Shown: positions 1-11,954, counted from the stretch's first letter. The stretch is DNA of 64,000 nt from Comamonas koreensis (GCF_021026195.1 NZ_JAJNCT010000020.1:270030-334029), one strand, 5' to 3'. Notes: generated from the sequence alone by a model not told the origin. Made by a program: numbers and translations.

Positions 1-1
1 G

Positions 2-1264
2 CAGGCACTGCAGCAGAAGGTGCAGCAGGCCATGGCGCAGTGGATGGAGGCCGAGCAACAGGCGCTGGGGCCGGCCGATGCGCCCGCCGATGCAGCGGCC
101 CGCGCCACCAGCCGCCAGGCGCTGATCCATTTGCACAATGCGCTGTCGGCCCTGGTTGCCGCCTTGCAAGGAGTGGCCGGCAGCGCCGCCGTGGTGGCCC
201 AGTTGGCAGGCCAGGGTAATGTGATGCTGCAGGCCTTGCGCCAGTGGGCCCAGGGCGTCGGCAAGGACCTCGTGCGCTGGTGGGATTCGCCCGGCGTTGT
301 GCGCGCAGGCCAGGCTGGCGACCTGCAGGCCTATGGCCGCTATGCCTGGCGCCAGGGCTTTCGCGAATCTCCGCTGTGGCTTTGGCAGGCGCTGCAGACC
401 TTGAGCCCCCAGGTGCAGGCCAGCAGCTGGCTGGGCCAGGGGGTGCAGCGCTGGCTGTTTACCTCGGCCACTTTGGGTGATGACGAGGCGCTTACATGGT
501 TTGCCCAGGGCCTGGGATTGCGCAGCGACAGCAGTGACAACAGCGAGGCAGGCGATGCGCCCTTGCTCGCCAGCCTGCGCTTGCGCAGCCATTTTGACTG
601 GGCGCAGCAGGCCCGCCTGGTGGTGCCGCAGGGCCTGCCCGGCACCGATGCGCCGGCAGCCGAGCGCGCACAGGCGCTGGCGCAATGGCTGCTGCCGCAC
701 TTGAAGACGCTGGGCGGGCGCTGCATGGTGCTTTGCACATCAACGGCCGCGATGGAGGCCTTGGCCCAGGCCTTGCGCCTGGGGCTGCAGGGCCAGGCCA
801 TCCGCGTGCTGCAGCAGGGCGAGCAGCCCAAGCGCCACTTGCTGCAGGCGATGCGAACCGCGCCCGGCGGCAAGACTGGCCGGGTGCTGGTCGGTACCCT
901 GGGCCTCTGGGAAGGGGTAGATCTGCCCGGCGAAGCCTTGCAGCTGCTGGTGATCGACAAACTGCCGTTTCCGCCGCGCCATGATGTGCTGCATGCGGCG
1001 CGGGTGCAGGCGTTGCGTGCGGCGGGCCGCGATGCGTTTGAGCGCTATGTGTTGCCCCAGACCGCCATGCAGCTGCGCCAGGGTGTCGGGCGGCTGATCC
1101 GGTCGGCCAGCGACCAGGGCGTGGTGGTGATTGCCGACGAGCGCCTGCACAGCCGCAGCTATGGCGCTGCCTTGCTGGCAGCACTGCCACCGCTGCCCAG
1201 CCTGGATGACGAAGCCTTGCCTGCGTTTTTGCAGGCCCTGGCGGACAAAGAGATCGGCACATAA
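2..1264 (+). CDS. dinG: DinG/YoaA-type ATP-dependent DNA helicase, C-terminal part
   Basis: The reading frame is open from the first bases of the window, so the N-terminal half with the Walker A and Fe-S region lies upstream. The visible part is the second helicase domain of an XPD-like superfamily 2 helicase. It shows FTSATL (near base 460), the GLWEGVDLPG and VIDKLPF block (about 900-970), and the motif VI region QLRQGVGRLIRS (about 1070-1105) with the arginines that contact ATP. Family members unwind DNA 5' to 3' and act on R-loops or damaged DNA. The gene ends in TAA convergent to bamD. DinG and YoaA paralogues are hard to separate from a C-terminus alone, so the symbol is tentative and the family firm. 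Confidence 0.88.
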   Translation, partial: QALQQKVQQAMAQWMEAEQQALGPADAPADAAARATSRQALIHLHNALSALVAALQGVAGSAAVVAQLAGQGNVMLQALRQWAQGVGKDLVRWWDSPGVVRAGQAGDLQAYGRYAWRQGFRESPLWLWQALQTLSPQVQASSWLGQGVQRWLFTSATLGDDEALTWFAQGLGLRSDSSDNSEAGDAPLLASLRLRSHFDWAQQARLVVPQGLPGTDAPAAERAQALAQWLLPHLKTLGGRCMVLCTSTAAMEALAQALRLGLQGQAIRVLQQGEQPKRHLLQAMRTAPGGKTGRVLVGTLGLWEGVDLPGEALQLLVIDKLPFPPRHDVLHAARVQALRAAGRDAFERYVLPQTAMQLRQGVGRLIRSASDQGVVVIADERLHSRSYGAALLAALPPLPSLDDEALPAFLQALADKEIGT

Positions 1265-1269
1265 GAAAA

Positions 1270-1301
1270 CGGCTGCTGCAGTTTGTAACTTGCAGCAGCC
1301 G
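1270..1301 (-). terminator. Intrinsic terminator of bamD
   Basis: A perfect 11-bp stem (CGGCTGCTGCA with its complement) surrounds a 10-base loop between the convergent dinG and bamD genes. Read leftward it is followed by GTTTTCTTAT, a weak U-tract that overlaps the dinG stop codon. Read rightward there is no T-run, so it mainly serves bamD. Confidence 0.7.
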
Positions 1302-1339
1302 CTTGGCTATCTCAGCTTAGGGGCTTTAAGCGCCTTGCA

Positions 1340-2167
1340 TCACCACATCTTCCACCAGGGGCGATCTTCCTTGCGGAAGCCATTGGCCAGCAGGCGGGTG
1401 TTGGGGTAGCTGGCTTCCAGCACGCGCTTGGTGTCGGCAGCCATATCGGCCATGTTCAGGCGCTCGTAGGACAGCATCAGGATGTAGAGCGCGTCCTCTT
1501 GGGCGGGCACTTCCTTGTAGTCGGAGATGGCGCTTTGGGCGCGGTTGATGGCAGCCACATAGGCGCCGCGCTCGTAGTAGTAGCGGGCGACGTGCACTTC
1601 ATACTGGGCCAGCGAGTTGACGATGTAGCGCATGCGCTTTTCAGCGTCGGGAGCGTACTTGGACTCGGGGAAGCGCGTGGTCAGCTCGCGGAAGGATTCA
1701 AACGAATCCTTGGCGGCCTTCTGGTCGCGCTCGGACAGATCCTGCTTGGACACCCAGGAGAAAAGACCCAGGTTTTCGTTGAAGTTGACCAGGCCCTTGA
1801 GGTAGAGCGCATAGTCCACGCCTTCGCTGGCGGGGTGGAGCTTGACGAAGCGGTCCAGGGTGGCGATGGCCTGGGCCTTTTCACCGCTCTTGTACTGGGA
1901 ATAGGCCTTTTCCAGCTGCGCTTGCTGCGCCATCGCGGTGCCGGCAGCGCGGCCTTCCAGCTTTTCATACAGCGGAATAGCCTTGTCGAACGAGCCCGAG
2001 GAGGCTTCGTCGCGGGCTTCCGAATAAATCTTGTTCGGGCTCCAGCCGGCGGTGGGATCCACATCGGTCGATGAACAGCCTGCCAGCAAAGCGGCAAGTG
2101 CTACGGAAGCGATAGCGGGAACCTTCGATTTGGGGTACGCAAACAGCATTTTTGGCTTGAAATCCAT
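1340..2167 (-). CDS. bamD: Outer membrane assembly lipoprotein BamD
   Basis: BamD is the essential lipoprotein partner of BamA in folding outer membrane beta-barrel proteins. The protein begins with a short signal peptide ending in the lipobox LLAGCSS, then has five TPR-like helical repeats (for example the YSQYKSGEKAQA and ARYYYERGAYVAA segments) and ends in RPWWKMW. About 275 residues matches the family. An in-frame extension to 2320 exists, but it would put some 50 basic residues ahead of the signal peptide, so it is rejected. Starts at 2167 (MDFKPK) and 2149 (MLFAYP) are both possible; neither has a good Shine-Dalgarno. The gene is transcribed divergently from dnaE. Confidence 0.93.
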   Translation of the reverse strand: MDFKPKMLFAYPKSKVPAIASVALAALLAGCSSTDVDPTAGWSPNKIYSEARDEASSGSFDKAIPLYEKLEGRAAGTAMAQQAQLEKAYSQYKSGEKAQAIATLDRFVKLHPASEGVDYALYLKGLVNFNENLGLFSWVSKQDLSERDQKAAKDSFESFRELTTRFPESKYAPDAEKRMRYIVNSLAQYEVHVARYYYERGAYVAAINRAQSAISDYKEVPAQEDALYILMLSYERLNMADMAADTKRVLEASYPNTRLLANGFRKEDRPWWKMW

Positions 2168-2377
2168 GGACGGAAAGCTGAAAAACTGCGTGGGGCGGCA
2201 AGGCCAGCCACGCAGCGGCGCAGCCCGTGCCGCGCCCTCTGATCTGGGCCATTGTAATCGGCGCGCAGCCCGGTCTCGCAGAGCCGGACTTGTAGCGAGT
2301 AGGGCTGTGTAACATTCCACGCCAGATATGCCATGGTTTGCACAGACGGTGCTGCGGCTTTCCTACAATGCAGGGAT

Positions 2378-5300
2378 ATGTTCGTACACCTTCGCATCCA
2401 CTCCGAGTTCTCCATCATCGACAGCACCAATCGCGTAGGCGATTTGATCAAGTTCGCTGCGGGTGATAACCAGCCGGCGATGGCGCTCACCGATTTGAAC
2501 AGCCTGTTCGGCGCCATCAAGTTCTACAAGGCGGGCCGTGGCGCAGGTGTCAAACCTCTTCTGGGTGCCGAACTGACCTTGGAGCCCGAGGTGGCAGGCG
2601 GGCCGCTGTCGCGCATCATCGTGCTGATCCAGAGCCAGCAGGGCTACCTGAACCTGTCGGAACTGCTGGCGCGGATCTGGATGGCCGACACCATCAAAGC
2701 GCAGCCGCAGTGCACCTGGGCCTGGCTGGAGGAGCTGTCAGACGGCCTGATCCTGCTGTCGGGCGCCCAGGCCGGCCCCGTCGGACAGGCGCTGATGCGT
2801 GGGGATGAAAAGACCGCACGCAGCGTGGCACTGCGCCTGGCGGGGCTGTTCCCGCACCGTTTCTATATCGAGCTGCAGCGCGCTGGCCGCGCCGATGACG
2901 AAAGCCATGTGGCCGCTGCGGTCGCGCTGGCTGCCAATCTCAAGCTGCCAGTCGTGGCCACACACCCGGTGCAGTTCACCAAGCCTGCCGATTTTGAATC
3001 GCACGAGGCCCGTGTCTGTATCGCCGAGGGCGAGACCCTGGGCAATAAGAAGCGGGTCAAGCGCTTTACCCGCGACCAGTACCTGAAGACCGCTGCCGAG
3101 ATGGAGGCCTTGTTTGCCGACCTGCCCAGCGCCATCGCCAATACGGCCGAGATCGCCCGCCGCTGCAGCGTCACCTTGCAGCTGGGCAAGTACTTTCTGC
3201 CGGATTTCCCTACGCCCAATGGCATGCCGATCGACGCGTATTTCCGCCAGGCTTCTTTCGAGGGGCTGGAGGACCGCCTGCAGCTGCTGTTCCCGAACGA
3301 GGCCAAGCGCGAAGCCGAGCGGCCCAAGTATGTCGAGCGGCTGGAGTTCGAGCTGGGCATCATCTTGAAGATGGGTTTCCCCGGCTACTTCCTGATCGTG
3401 GCGGACTTCATCAACTGGGCCAAGAAGAATGGCTGCCCGGTGGGCCCGGGCCGGGGATCGGGAGCCGGTTCGCTGGTGGCCTATGTGCTGAAGATCACCG
3501 ATCTGGACCCGATTCACTACAACCTGCTGTTCGAGCGCTTCCTGAACCCAGAGCGCGTATCGATGCCCGACTTTGACGTGGACTTCTGCCAGGCCAACCG
3601 GGACCGGGTGATCGACTATGTGAAGGACCTCTACGGCCGCAATGCGGTGAGCCAGATTGCGACCTTCGGCACGATGGCAGCGCGCGCGGCGATCCGCGAC
3701 GTGGGCCGGGCGCTGGACATGAGCTATGGCTTTTGCGATGGCATCTCCAAGCTGATCCCGAACAAGCCGGGCCTGCATGTGACCTTGAAGTACCCGCCCA
3801 ATCCTCCGAAGGAAGGCGACAAGTACACCTATGCGATCAAGGAAGAGCCGATCCTGGCCGAGCGCATCGAGAAGGAAGAGGACGTCAAGACCCTGATCGA
3901 GATGGCCCAGAAGCTCGAAGGCATGACCCGCAACATCGGCATGCACGCCGGTGGTGTGGTGATCGCCCCGGGCAAGCTGACCGATTTTTGCCCGCTCTAC
4001 CAGCAGCCGGGCAGCACCTCGGCGGTGGCCATGTATGACAAGGACGACGTCGAGGCCGTGGGCCTGGTCAAGTTCGACTTCCTGGGTCTGGCGACGTTGA
4101 CGATTCTGGAGATCGCACGCGAGTTCATCATCAAGCGCCACAAGGGGCAGGAGAACTTCAAGTTCGAAGAGATTCCGCTCGACGACGCCCGCACCTACCA
4201 GCTGTTCTCGGCCGGCAAGACCGAAGCGGTGTTCCAGTTCGAATCGCGCGGCATGCAGCAGATGCTGAAGGAAGCCAAGCCCAGCCGCCTGGAAGACCTC
4301 ATTGCGCTGAATGCGCTCTACCGTCCGGGCCCGATGGACCTGATCCCCAGCTTTGTGGCGCGCAAGCACGGCAAGGAAGTGGTGGAGTACCCGCATCCGC
4401 TGGTCGAGAAGGTGCTGTCCGAGACCTACGGCATCATGGTCTACCAGGAGCAGGTGATGCAGACGGCCCAGGTGCTGGGCGGCTACAGCCTGGGCGGCGC
4501 CGACTTGCTGCGCCGCGCGATGGGCAAGAAAAAGGTCGAGGAGATGGTGCAGCATCGCGCCACCTTCCGCGAAGGGGCCTCCAAGATCGGCATCGACGAG
4601 GCCAAGGCCGACGAAGTGTTCGACCTGATGGAGAAGTTTGCGGGCTACGGCTTCAACAAGTCGCACGCCGCGGCCTACTCGCTGCTGGCCTACCACACCG
4701 GTTGGCTCAAGGTGCACTACACGGCAGAGTTCTACTGCGGCAATATGACCGTGGAAATGGACAACACCGACAAGCTCAAGGTGCTGTACGAAGACGCGCT
4801 GAAGATGGGCATGACCTTCGAGATGCCCGATGTGAACCGGGGCCACCACCGCTTCGAGCCGGTGACTGACAAGGTGATCCGCTATGGCCTGGGCGCCATC
4901 AAGGGCACCGGCCAGGCCGCCATCGAGGCCATTGTTGCGGCGCGCGAAGGCAAGGGCACGGGCCCCCAGGGCGATACCAAGGGGCCGTTCAAGAGCCTGT
5001 TCGACTTCTGCCTGCGCGTGGACCGCAGCAAGCTGAACAAGCGCACGGTCGAAGCGCTGATCAAGGGCGGCGCCTTTGACAGCATCCAGCTCAACCGCCG
5101 CGCGCTGATCGAATCGGTCGATGTGGCCTTCGAATTTGCCGCCACCACCCATGCCAATGCCAACCAGGGCGGCCTGTTTGACATGATGGGCGATGACGCC
5201 GTGGGATCGAGCACGCAGGAGCCACCGCTGGCTGATGTGCTGCCCTGGGGCATCAAGGAGCGGCTGGTGCAGGAGAAGACCGCCATCGGCTTTTACCTGT

Positions 5301-5923
5301 CGGGCCATTTGTTCGACGAGGTCGAGCTGGAGGTGCGCCAGTTTGTGCGCACGCCGATCTCCCAGCTCAAGGACAGCCGCGAGCCCCAGACGGTGGCGGG
5401 CATCATCAGCGACATGCGCGTCATCAACGGCCAGCGCGGCAAGCTGGTGCTGTTCAAGATCGACGACAAGTCGGGGGTGATCGAAGGATCGCTGGATGAG
5501 GCCACCTGGAACCGCCACAAGGAGCAGCTCAAGGACGATGAATTCGTCATTCTGAGCGCCCGCATCGGCCAGGACCATTTCAGCGGCGGGTTGCGCGCCA
5601 AGGCCCAGCATGTCTGGGGTCTGGCCGATGCGCGGGCCCGCTTTGGCCGCTACCTGCTGGTCAACACCGACCGCCACCAGCCCGATGTTGCGCGGCTGAT
5701 TCAGGAGTTTCCCGCAGTCGAGGAGCATACCGACGAAGGTGTGCTGCGCCACGGCCTCAAGATCCGCCTGGGCGTGGTCTGCGGCCAGGGCGAGACCCGG
5801 GCCGGCGTGGAGCTCAATCTGGGCGATGCGGCGCGCTTCTTCCCCAGCGACCAGGCGATGGCTGCCTGGTCCCAGGAAGCAGGCCACGAAGCCATCAAAA
5901 TCGTTTACGAAAGCATGGTCTAG
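2378..5923 (+). CDS. dnaE: DNA polymerase III alpha subunit
   Basis: This is the catalytic subunit of the replicative polymerase, about 1181 residues, the usual DnaE length. From the N-terminus it has a PHP domain (HLRIHSEFS from residue 4), the palm with PDFDVDF (D398 and D400, matching the E. coli D401/D403 pair) and a third acidic residue in KFDFLGL (D567). It then has the GFNKSHAAAYSLLAYH helix-hairpin-helix region and a C-terminal OB-fold around residues 1000-1080. The start at 2378 is chosen because the protein opens with the conserved MFVHLRIHSEF; an in-frame start at 2333 would add 15 unrelated residues. A TACAAT box sits only 8 bases ahead of the ATG, so the leader may be very short. 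Confidence 0.97.
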   Translation: MFVHLRIHSEFSIIDSTNRVGDLIKFAAGDNQPAMALTDLNSLFGAIKFYKAGRGAGVKPLLGAELTLEPEVAGGPLSRIIVLIQSQQGYLNLSELLARIWMADTIKAQPQCTWAWLEELSDGLILLSGAQAGPVGQALMRGDEKTARSVALRLAGLFPHRFYIELQRAGRADDESHVAAAVALAANLKLPVVATHPVQFTKPADFESHEARVCIAEGETLGNKKRVKRFTRDQYLKTAAEMEALFADLPSAIANTAEIARRCSVTLQLGKYFLPDFPTPNGMPIDAYFRQASFEGLEDRLQLLFPNEAKREAERPKYVERLEFELGIILKMGFPGYFLIVADFINWAKKNGCPVGPGRGSGAGSLVAYVLKITDLDPIHYNLLFERFLNPERVSMPDFDVDFCQANRDRVIDYVKDLYGRNAVSQIATFGTMAARAAIRDVGRALDMSYGFCDGISKLIPNKPGLHVTLKYPPNPPKEGDKYTYAIKEEPILAERIEKEEDVKTLIEMAQKLEGMTRNIGMHAGGVVIAPGKLTDFCPLYQQPGSTSAVAMYDKDDVEAVGLVKFDFLGLATLTILEIAREFIIKRHKGQENFKFEEIPLDDARTYQLFSAGKTEAVFQFESRGMQQMLKEAKPSRLEDLIALNALYRPGPMDLIPSFVARKHGKEVVEYPHPLVEKVLSETYGIMVYQEQVMQTAQVLGGYSLGGADLLRRAMGKKKVEEMVQHRATFREGASKIGIDEAKADEVFDLMEKFAGYGFNKSHAAAYSLLAYHTGWLKVHYTAEFYCGNMTVEMDNTDKLKVLYEDALKMGMTFEMPDVNRGHHRFEPVTDKVIRYGLGAIKGTGQAAIEAIVAAREGKGTGPQGDTKGPFKSLFDFCLRVDRSKLNKRTVEALIKGGAFDSIQLNRRALIESVDVAFEFAATTHANANQGGLFDMMGDDAVGSSTQEPPLADVLPWGIKERLVQEKTAIGFYLSGHLFDEVELEVRQFVRTPISQLKDSREPQTVAGIISDMRVINGQRGKLVLFKIDDKSGVIEGSLDEATWNRHKEQLKDDEFVILSARIGQDHFSGGLRAKAQHVWGLADARARFGRYLLVNTDRHQPDVARLIQEFPAVEEHTDEGVLRHGLKIRLGVVCGQGETRAGVELNLGDAARFFPSDQAMAAWSQEAGHEAIKIVYESMV

Positions 5924-5944
5924 GAAGATTTTGCCGGGGCTGAG

Positions 5945-5982
5945 AATACGGCTGCGCCAGTGGTTGCTGGCGCAGCCGTATT
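5945..5982 (+). terminator. Perfect 16-bp hairpin after dnaE
   Basis: A perfect 16-bp inverted repeat (AATACGGCTGCGCCAG and its complement) with a 6-base TGGTTG loop lies 21 bases after the dnaE stop. No T-tract follows on the right arm, so it is not a textbook intrinsic terminator. It probably ends or protects the dnaE transcript before clpS. Confidence 0.6.
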
Positions 5983-6007
5983 GAAGTTCATAAAAGCATC
6001 ACCATCT

Positions 6008-6036
6008 TTGTGCATGTGGAAATTTAGCCTTATAGA
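6008..6036 (+). promoter_or_regulatory. Putative sigma-70 promoter of clpS
   Basis: TTGTGC (6008-6013) and TATAGA (6031-6036) are separated by exactly 17 bases. The -10 box directly abuts the first possible clpS start codon at 6037, so transcription would begin about 6042-6044. If this promoter is real, the ATG at 6046 would be at or near the transcript 5' end. Confidence 0.45.
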
Positions 6037-6411
6037 ATGATCTCAATGGCCACGAAACCTGTTGTTCCTCCCTCGCCGAACCTGCCTGCAACGCCCCAGC
6101 CACCGGAGGACGGTGGGGGTGCGCTGGTTGTGGAGCGCATCGCGCAGCGTGTGGAGCCACCGAAGATGTACCAGGTGGTCATGCTCAATGATGATTTCAC
6201 GCCGATGGAGTTTGTGATTGAGGTGCTGCAGCATTTTTTTGGCAAAAGCCGCGAGGCGGCCACGCAGATCATGCTGAAGATCCACCTGGATGGGAAAGGC
6301 GTCTGCGGGGTGTACTCGCATGAAATCGCTGAAACCAAGGTGGCACAGGTGATGGATGCCGCCAATGGAGCAGGCCATCCGCTTCAAGCCGTATCGGAGC
6401 CTGTTGAATAA
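6037..6411 (+). CDS. clpS: ATP-dependent Clp protease adaptor ClpS
   Basis: ClpS binds N-degron substrates and delivers them to the ClpA hexamer. After a flexible proline-rich N-terminal tail, the folded core runs from [18 protein letters not shown] through VLQHFF, and [16 protein letters not shown] forms the ClpA-binding and N-end pocket face. Length (124 residues) fits the family. It lies 63 bases ahead of clpA, as in most proteobacteria. The start is uncertain: ATG codons at 6037 and 6046 both lack a Shine-Dalgarno, and the promoter-like -10 box abuts 6037, which favours the MATKPVV start at 6046. Confidence 0.95.
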   Translation: MISMATKPVVPPSPNLPATPQPPEDGGGALVVERIAQRVEPPKMYQVVMLNDDFTPMEFVIEVLQHFFGKSREAATQIMLKIHLDGKGVCGVYSHEIAETKVAQVMDAANGAGHPLQAVSEPVE

Positions 6412-6474
6412 CGGAATATGGTCCTCATCTAGAAGCAAGTTGAGTGTATTTGGCAAGCAATAAAGGAGTTTCAA

Positions 6475-8817
<2,343 letters not shown>

Positions 8818-8840
8818 GGCCGCACCACCCAAAGAACGAG

Positions 8841-8865
8841 AACAGCCGCTTGCGGCTGTTTTTTA
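8841..8865 (+). terminator. Intrinsic terminator of clpA
   Basis: AACAGCCG and CGGCTGTT pair around a CTTG loop and run straight into TTTTTTATT. This is a classic rho-independent terminator 23 bases after the clpA stop codon. Confidence 0.92.
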
Positions 8866-8928
8866 TTGCGTCTGTTCGTCACGGGGGCAGGCTACACTGA
8901 GCGGTCCCATCAACAGGAGCGCGGTGCT

Positions 8929-10383
8929 GTGGCGTCGTTATCTCAGTATCTGACCAAAGAAAACATTGTCGCGTTGCTGTCCGTGATCTGGCCGATCTAT
9001 CTCGGCGTGGTGGGTATCTGGATTCTGATGCAGCGCCGCGCGCCCGTGGCTACCTTGGGCTGGTTGCTGTCCATGGGTTCGCTGCCGGTGGTGGGGCTGA
9101 TCGTTTACTACTTCATCGGTCCGCAGCGCATGAAGCGCCAGCGCATCAAACGCCTGCGCGCCCGCAACAAGAACCATGTGCGCGAGACCACGCGCCGCAT
9201 CCGCGATGGCCAGCCCGAGGCGCCGACCAAGTTGCGCGAGATGGTCAAGCTGGTCGAAGCCACCTGCGGTTTCCCGATCACCTCGGCCGAGAGCGTGGAG
9301 CTGCTCAGCGGCGGCGCAGCCACCTTTGACCGCATTCTGGAGGATGTCGCCCAGGCCCGCCACCATGTGCACCTGGAATACTATATTTTCGAGCCTGACC
9401 AGACCGGCACACGCCTGCGCGATGCGCTGGTCGAGCGCGCCAAGGCGGGGGTCAAGGTGCGCATGCTGGTCGATGCGCTGGGCTCCAAGCGGGTCAACCG
9501 CAAGTTCGTCGCGCCCTTGCTGGCCGCTGGCGGCGAGTTTGCGGTGTTCCACCCCACACGCATCGGCAGGCGCCTGCGGCCGGTGATCAACTTCCGCAGC
9601 CATCGCAAGATCCTGGTGGTCGATGGCCAGATCGGCTTTACCGGTGGCGTCAACATCACCGACGAAGAGGACCGCCGCGTCAATACCCATGCCTACCATG
9701 ATGTGCACCTGCGCATGGCCGGCCCCATCGTCACCTGGCTGCAGACGACGTTTTTGGAGGACTGGGCCTATGCGCTGGAGAAGTCTGCCCAGGACATGCC
9801 GGCCAACCTGGACTTGCTGCTGCCCGACATGCCCGATGGCAGCCATGCGATGCAGCTGGTCAGCTCTGGCCCGGACAACCCCACCGAGCCCATCCACCGC
9901 GCCCATGTGGCCGCCATCCAGTCCGCCACCGTGCGGGTCTGGTTGACCACGCCATACTTTGTGCCGACCGAGCCCGCCATGTATGCGCTGACCAGCGCCG
10001 CGCTGCGCGGCGTCGATGTGCGGCTGCTGGTGCCGGAGAAATCCGATTCCATCTTTGTGACTGCTGCGGCCCGCTCGTACTACGAAGAGCTGATCAGCGC
10101 TGGCGCCAAGGTCTACGAATACAGCGCCCGCATGCTGCACTCCAAGACCTTGGTGGTTGATGACGATCTCACCATCATCGGTACCGCCAACTTCGACAAC
10201 CGCAGCTTTCGCCTGAACTACGAGGTCTGCGCGATTGGCTACGGGCCGGAGCTCAATGCCCGGCTGCAGGACCAGTTCAACACCGATCTGATGCGTTCCA
10301 AGCAGGTGGCTACGCGCCGCAAGCAGCGCTTTTTGCTGCGGCTGGGCGATTCGATCGCGCGCTTGTTCTCACCGCTGTTGTAG
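8929..10383 (+). CDS. cls: Cardiolipin synthase (PLD family)
   Basis: A membrane-bound phospholipase D-type enzyme that joins phosphatidyl groups to make cardiolipin. Two N-terminal membrane helices (IVALLSVIWPIYLGVVGIW and TLGWLLSMGSLPVVGLIVYY) precede two HKD catalytic motifs: HRKILVVDG with H225, and HSKTLVVDD with H404 followed by GTANFDNRSF. Length is about 484 residues, typical of ClsA. The start is a GTG at 8929 with AGGAG at 8914-8918. The longer frame from 8866 would begin inside the clpA terminator. Which of the bacterial Cls classes it belongs to was not resolved. Confidence 0.93.
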   Translation: MASLSQYLTKENIVALLSVIWPIYLGVVGIWILMQRRAPVATLGWLLSMGSLPVVGLIVYYFIGPQRMKRQRIKRLRARNKNHVRETTRRIRDGQPEAPTKLREMVKLVEATCGFPITSAESVELLSGGAATFDRILEDVAQARHHVHLEYYIFEPDQTGTRLRDALVERAKAGVKVRMLVDALGSKRVNRKFVAPLLAAGGEFAVFHPTRIGRRLRPVINFRSHRKILVVDGQIGFTGGVNITDEEDRRVNTHAYHDVHLRMAGPIVTWLQTTFLEDWAYALEKSAQDMPANLDLLLPDMPDGSHAMQLVSSGPDNPTEPIHRAHVAAIQSATVRVWLTTPYFVPTEPAMYALTSAALRGVDVRLLVPEKSDSIFVTAAARSYYEELISAGAKVYEYSARMLHSKTLVVDDDLTIIGTANFDNRSFRLNYEVCAIGYGPELNARLQDQFNTDLMRSKQVATRRKQRFLLRLGDSIARLFSPLL

Positions 10384-10436
10384 TTGCGGGCCCACGTTGC
10401 TCTGCTGTACCCACTGGAGAAGGCATACTAGCGGGC

Positions 10437-11894
10437 ATGCAGAATTCCCCGTCCGCCTCCGCCAGCTTTTTCTGGCACGACTATGAAACCTTTGGCGCCG
10501 TGCCGCGCCGTGACCGCCCCGCGCAGTTTGCCGGCATCCGCACGGACATGGATCTCAACGAGATCGGCGAGCCGGTCATGCTGTACTGCCAGCCGGCGCT
10601 CGACTACCTGCCCAGCCCCCAAGCCAGCCTGATCACCGGGTTGACGCCCCAGCACTGCCTGGAGCAGGGCGTGCCCGAGCACGCGTTTGCAGCGGTGGTG
10701 GAGGGCGAGCTGGGCCACCCCGGCACCATTGGCGTGGGCTACAACACCATCCGCTTTGATGACGAGGTGACGCGCTACCTGCTGTGGCGCAACCTGCGCG
10801 ATCCCTATGCCCGCGAATGGCAGAACGGCTGCGGCCGCTGGGATCTGCTCGATGTCGTGCGCATGGTCCATGCGCTGCGCCCCGAAGGCATCCAGTGGCC
10901 CAGGAAGGATGATGGCTCGGTCAGCTTCAAGCTCGAAGACCTGGCCCGCGCCAACGGCATCCTGCATGAATCGGCCCACGATGCGCTGAGCGATGTGCGC
11001 GCCACCATTGGCCTGGCGCGTCTCATCAAGCGGCTGCAGCCGCGCCTGTTCGATTTTGCGCTGGGCCTGCACAAGAAAGACCGCGTGATGCAGGAGCTGG
11101 CCCTGCCGGCCACTCCCGCCAATGCCCGGCCTTTTCTGCATGTATCGGGCATGTACGGGGTCGAGCGCGGCTGTATTGCCGTGGCCTGGCCGCTGGCCCA
11201 GCACCCGACGAACAAGAACGAGATCATCGCCTGGGACCTGTCGCAGGACCCGAGCCACCTGGCGGAGCTGTCGGTTGACGAGATGCGCCTGCGCATGTTC
11301 AGCGCAGCGGCGGATCTGCCCGAAGGCACAACGCGCCTGCCCATCAAGACCGTGCACCTGAACAAGTCGCCGATGGTCGTCAGCAGCCTGCGTACCTTGA
11401 GCGCCGAGCAGGCCCAGCGCTGGCAAATCGACATGGACCAGGCGCTGCGCCATGCCGCGATTGCCCGCGATCTGCCCGATATGAGCGCCACCTGGGCTGC
11501 CGTGTTCGAGCGCCCACCGCTGCAGGATGTGGATGTGGACCAGGATCTGTACGGCGGCTTTATCGGGCAGGCCGACCGCCGCCGCCTGACCCAACTGACC
11601 GGCATGCACCCGCAGGAGCTGGCCGTTGCCAAGCCTGGGTTTGATGACGTGCGCCTGCATGAGCTGCTGTTCCGCTACCGCGCGCGCAATTTCCCCGATT
11701 CGCTGAACCCTGAAGAGCAGCAGCGCTGGCTGGAACTGCGCATCGCCTTCTTGCAGGAAGGGCGGGGCGGCGCGCGCACGGCTGAGCAGATGTTTGCCGA
11801 GATCGACCAGCTGCAGGAAACTGCTGATGAGCGGGCCGAAGAAATTCTGGGCACCCTTTATGACTGGGCCGACGCGATCATGCCGGATGCCTGA
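10437..11894 (+). CDS. sbcB: Exodeoxyribonuclease I
   Basis: A processive 3'-5' single-strand exonuclease acting in repair and recombination. It is a DEDDh nuclease: D15 and E17 in HDYETFG, a middle acidic residue in NTIRFDDEVTRY, and H181 with D186 in HDALSDVR. These positions equal the E. coli numbers, so the start is well placed. The SH3-like and C-terminal helical domains follow, for a family-typical length of 485 residues. It sits 53 bases after cls on the same strand; no terminator is seen between them. Confidence 0.96.
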   Translation: MQNSPSASASFFWHDYETFGAVPRRDRPAQFAGIRTDMDLNEIGEPVMLYCQPALDYLPSPQASLITGLTPQHCLEQGVPEHAFAAVVEGELGHPGTIGVGYNTIRFDDEVTRYLLWRNLRDPYAREWQNGCGRWDLLDVVRMVHALRPEGIQWPRKDDGSVSFKLEDLARANGILHESAHDALSDVRATIGLARLIKRLQPRLFDFALGLHKKDRVMQELALPATPANARPFLHVSGMYGVERGCIAVAWPLAQHPTNKNEIIAWDLSQDPSHLAELSVDEMRLRMFSAAADLPEGTTRLPIKTVHLNKSPMVVSSLRTLSAEQAQRWQIDMDQALRHAAIARDLPDMSATWAAVFERPPLQDVDVDQDLYGGFIGQADRRRLTQLTGMHPQELAVAKPGFDDVRLHELLFRYRARNFPDSLNPEEQQRWLELRIAFLQEGRGGARTAEQMFAEIDQLQETADERAEEILGTLYDWADAIMPDA

Positions 11895-11954
11895 CGGCAG
11901 ATACAAGCCTCAGCAGCAAACGCCTGCAGCCCGTGCAGGCCGCAGCTGCGGGCA

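Noticed and set aside
2168..2320. N-terminal extension of BamD
   Set aside because: It would place about 50 arginine-rich residues ahead of a lipoprotein signal peptide.
2738..5887. A 1049-codon open frame antisense to dnaE
   Set aside because: It mirrors the codon pattern of dnaE on the other strand, has no domain, no ribosome site and is typical of antisense openness in GC-rich genes.
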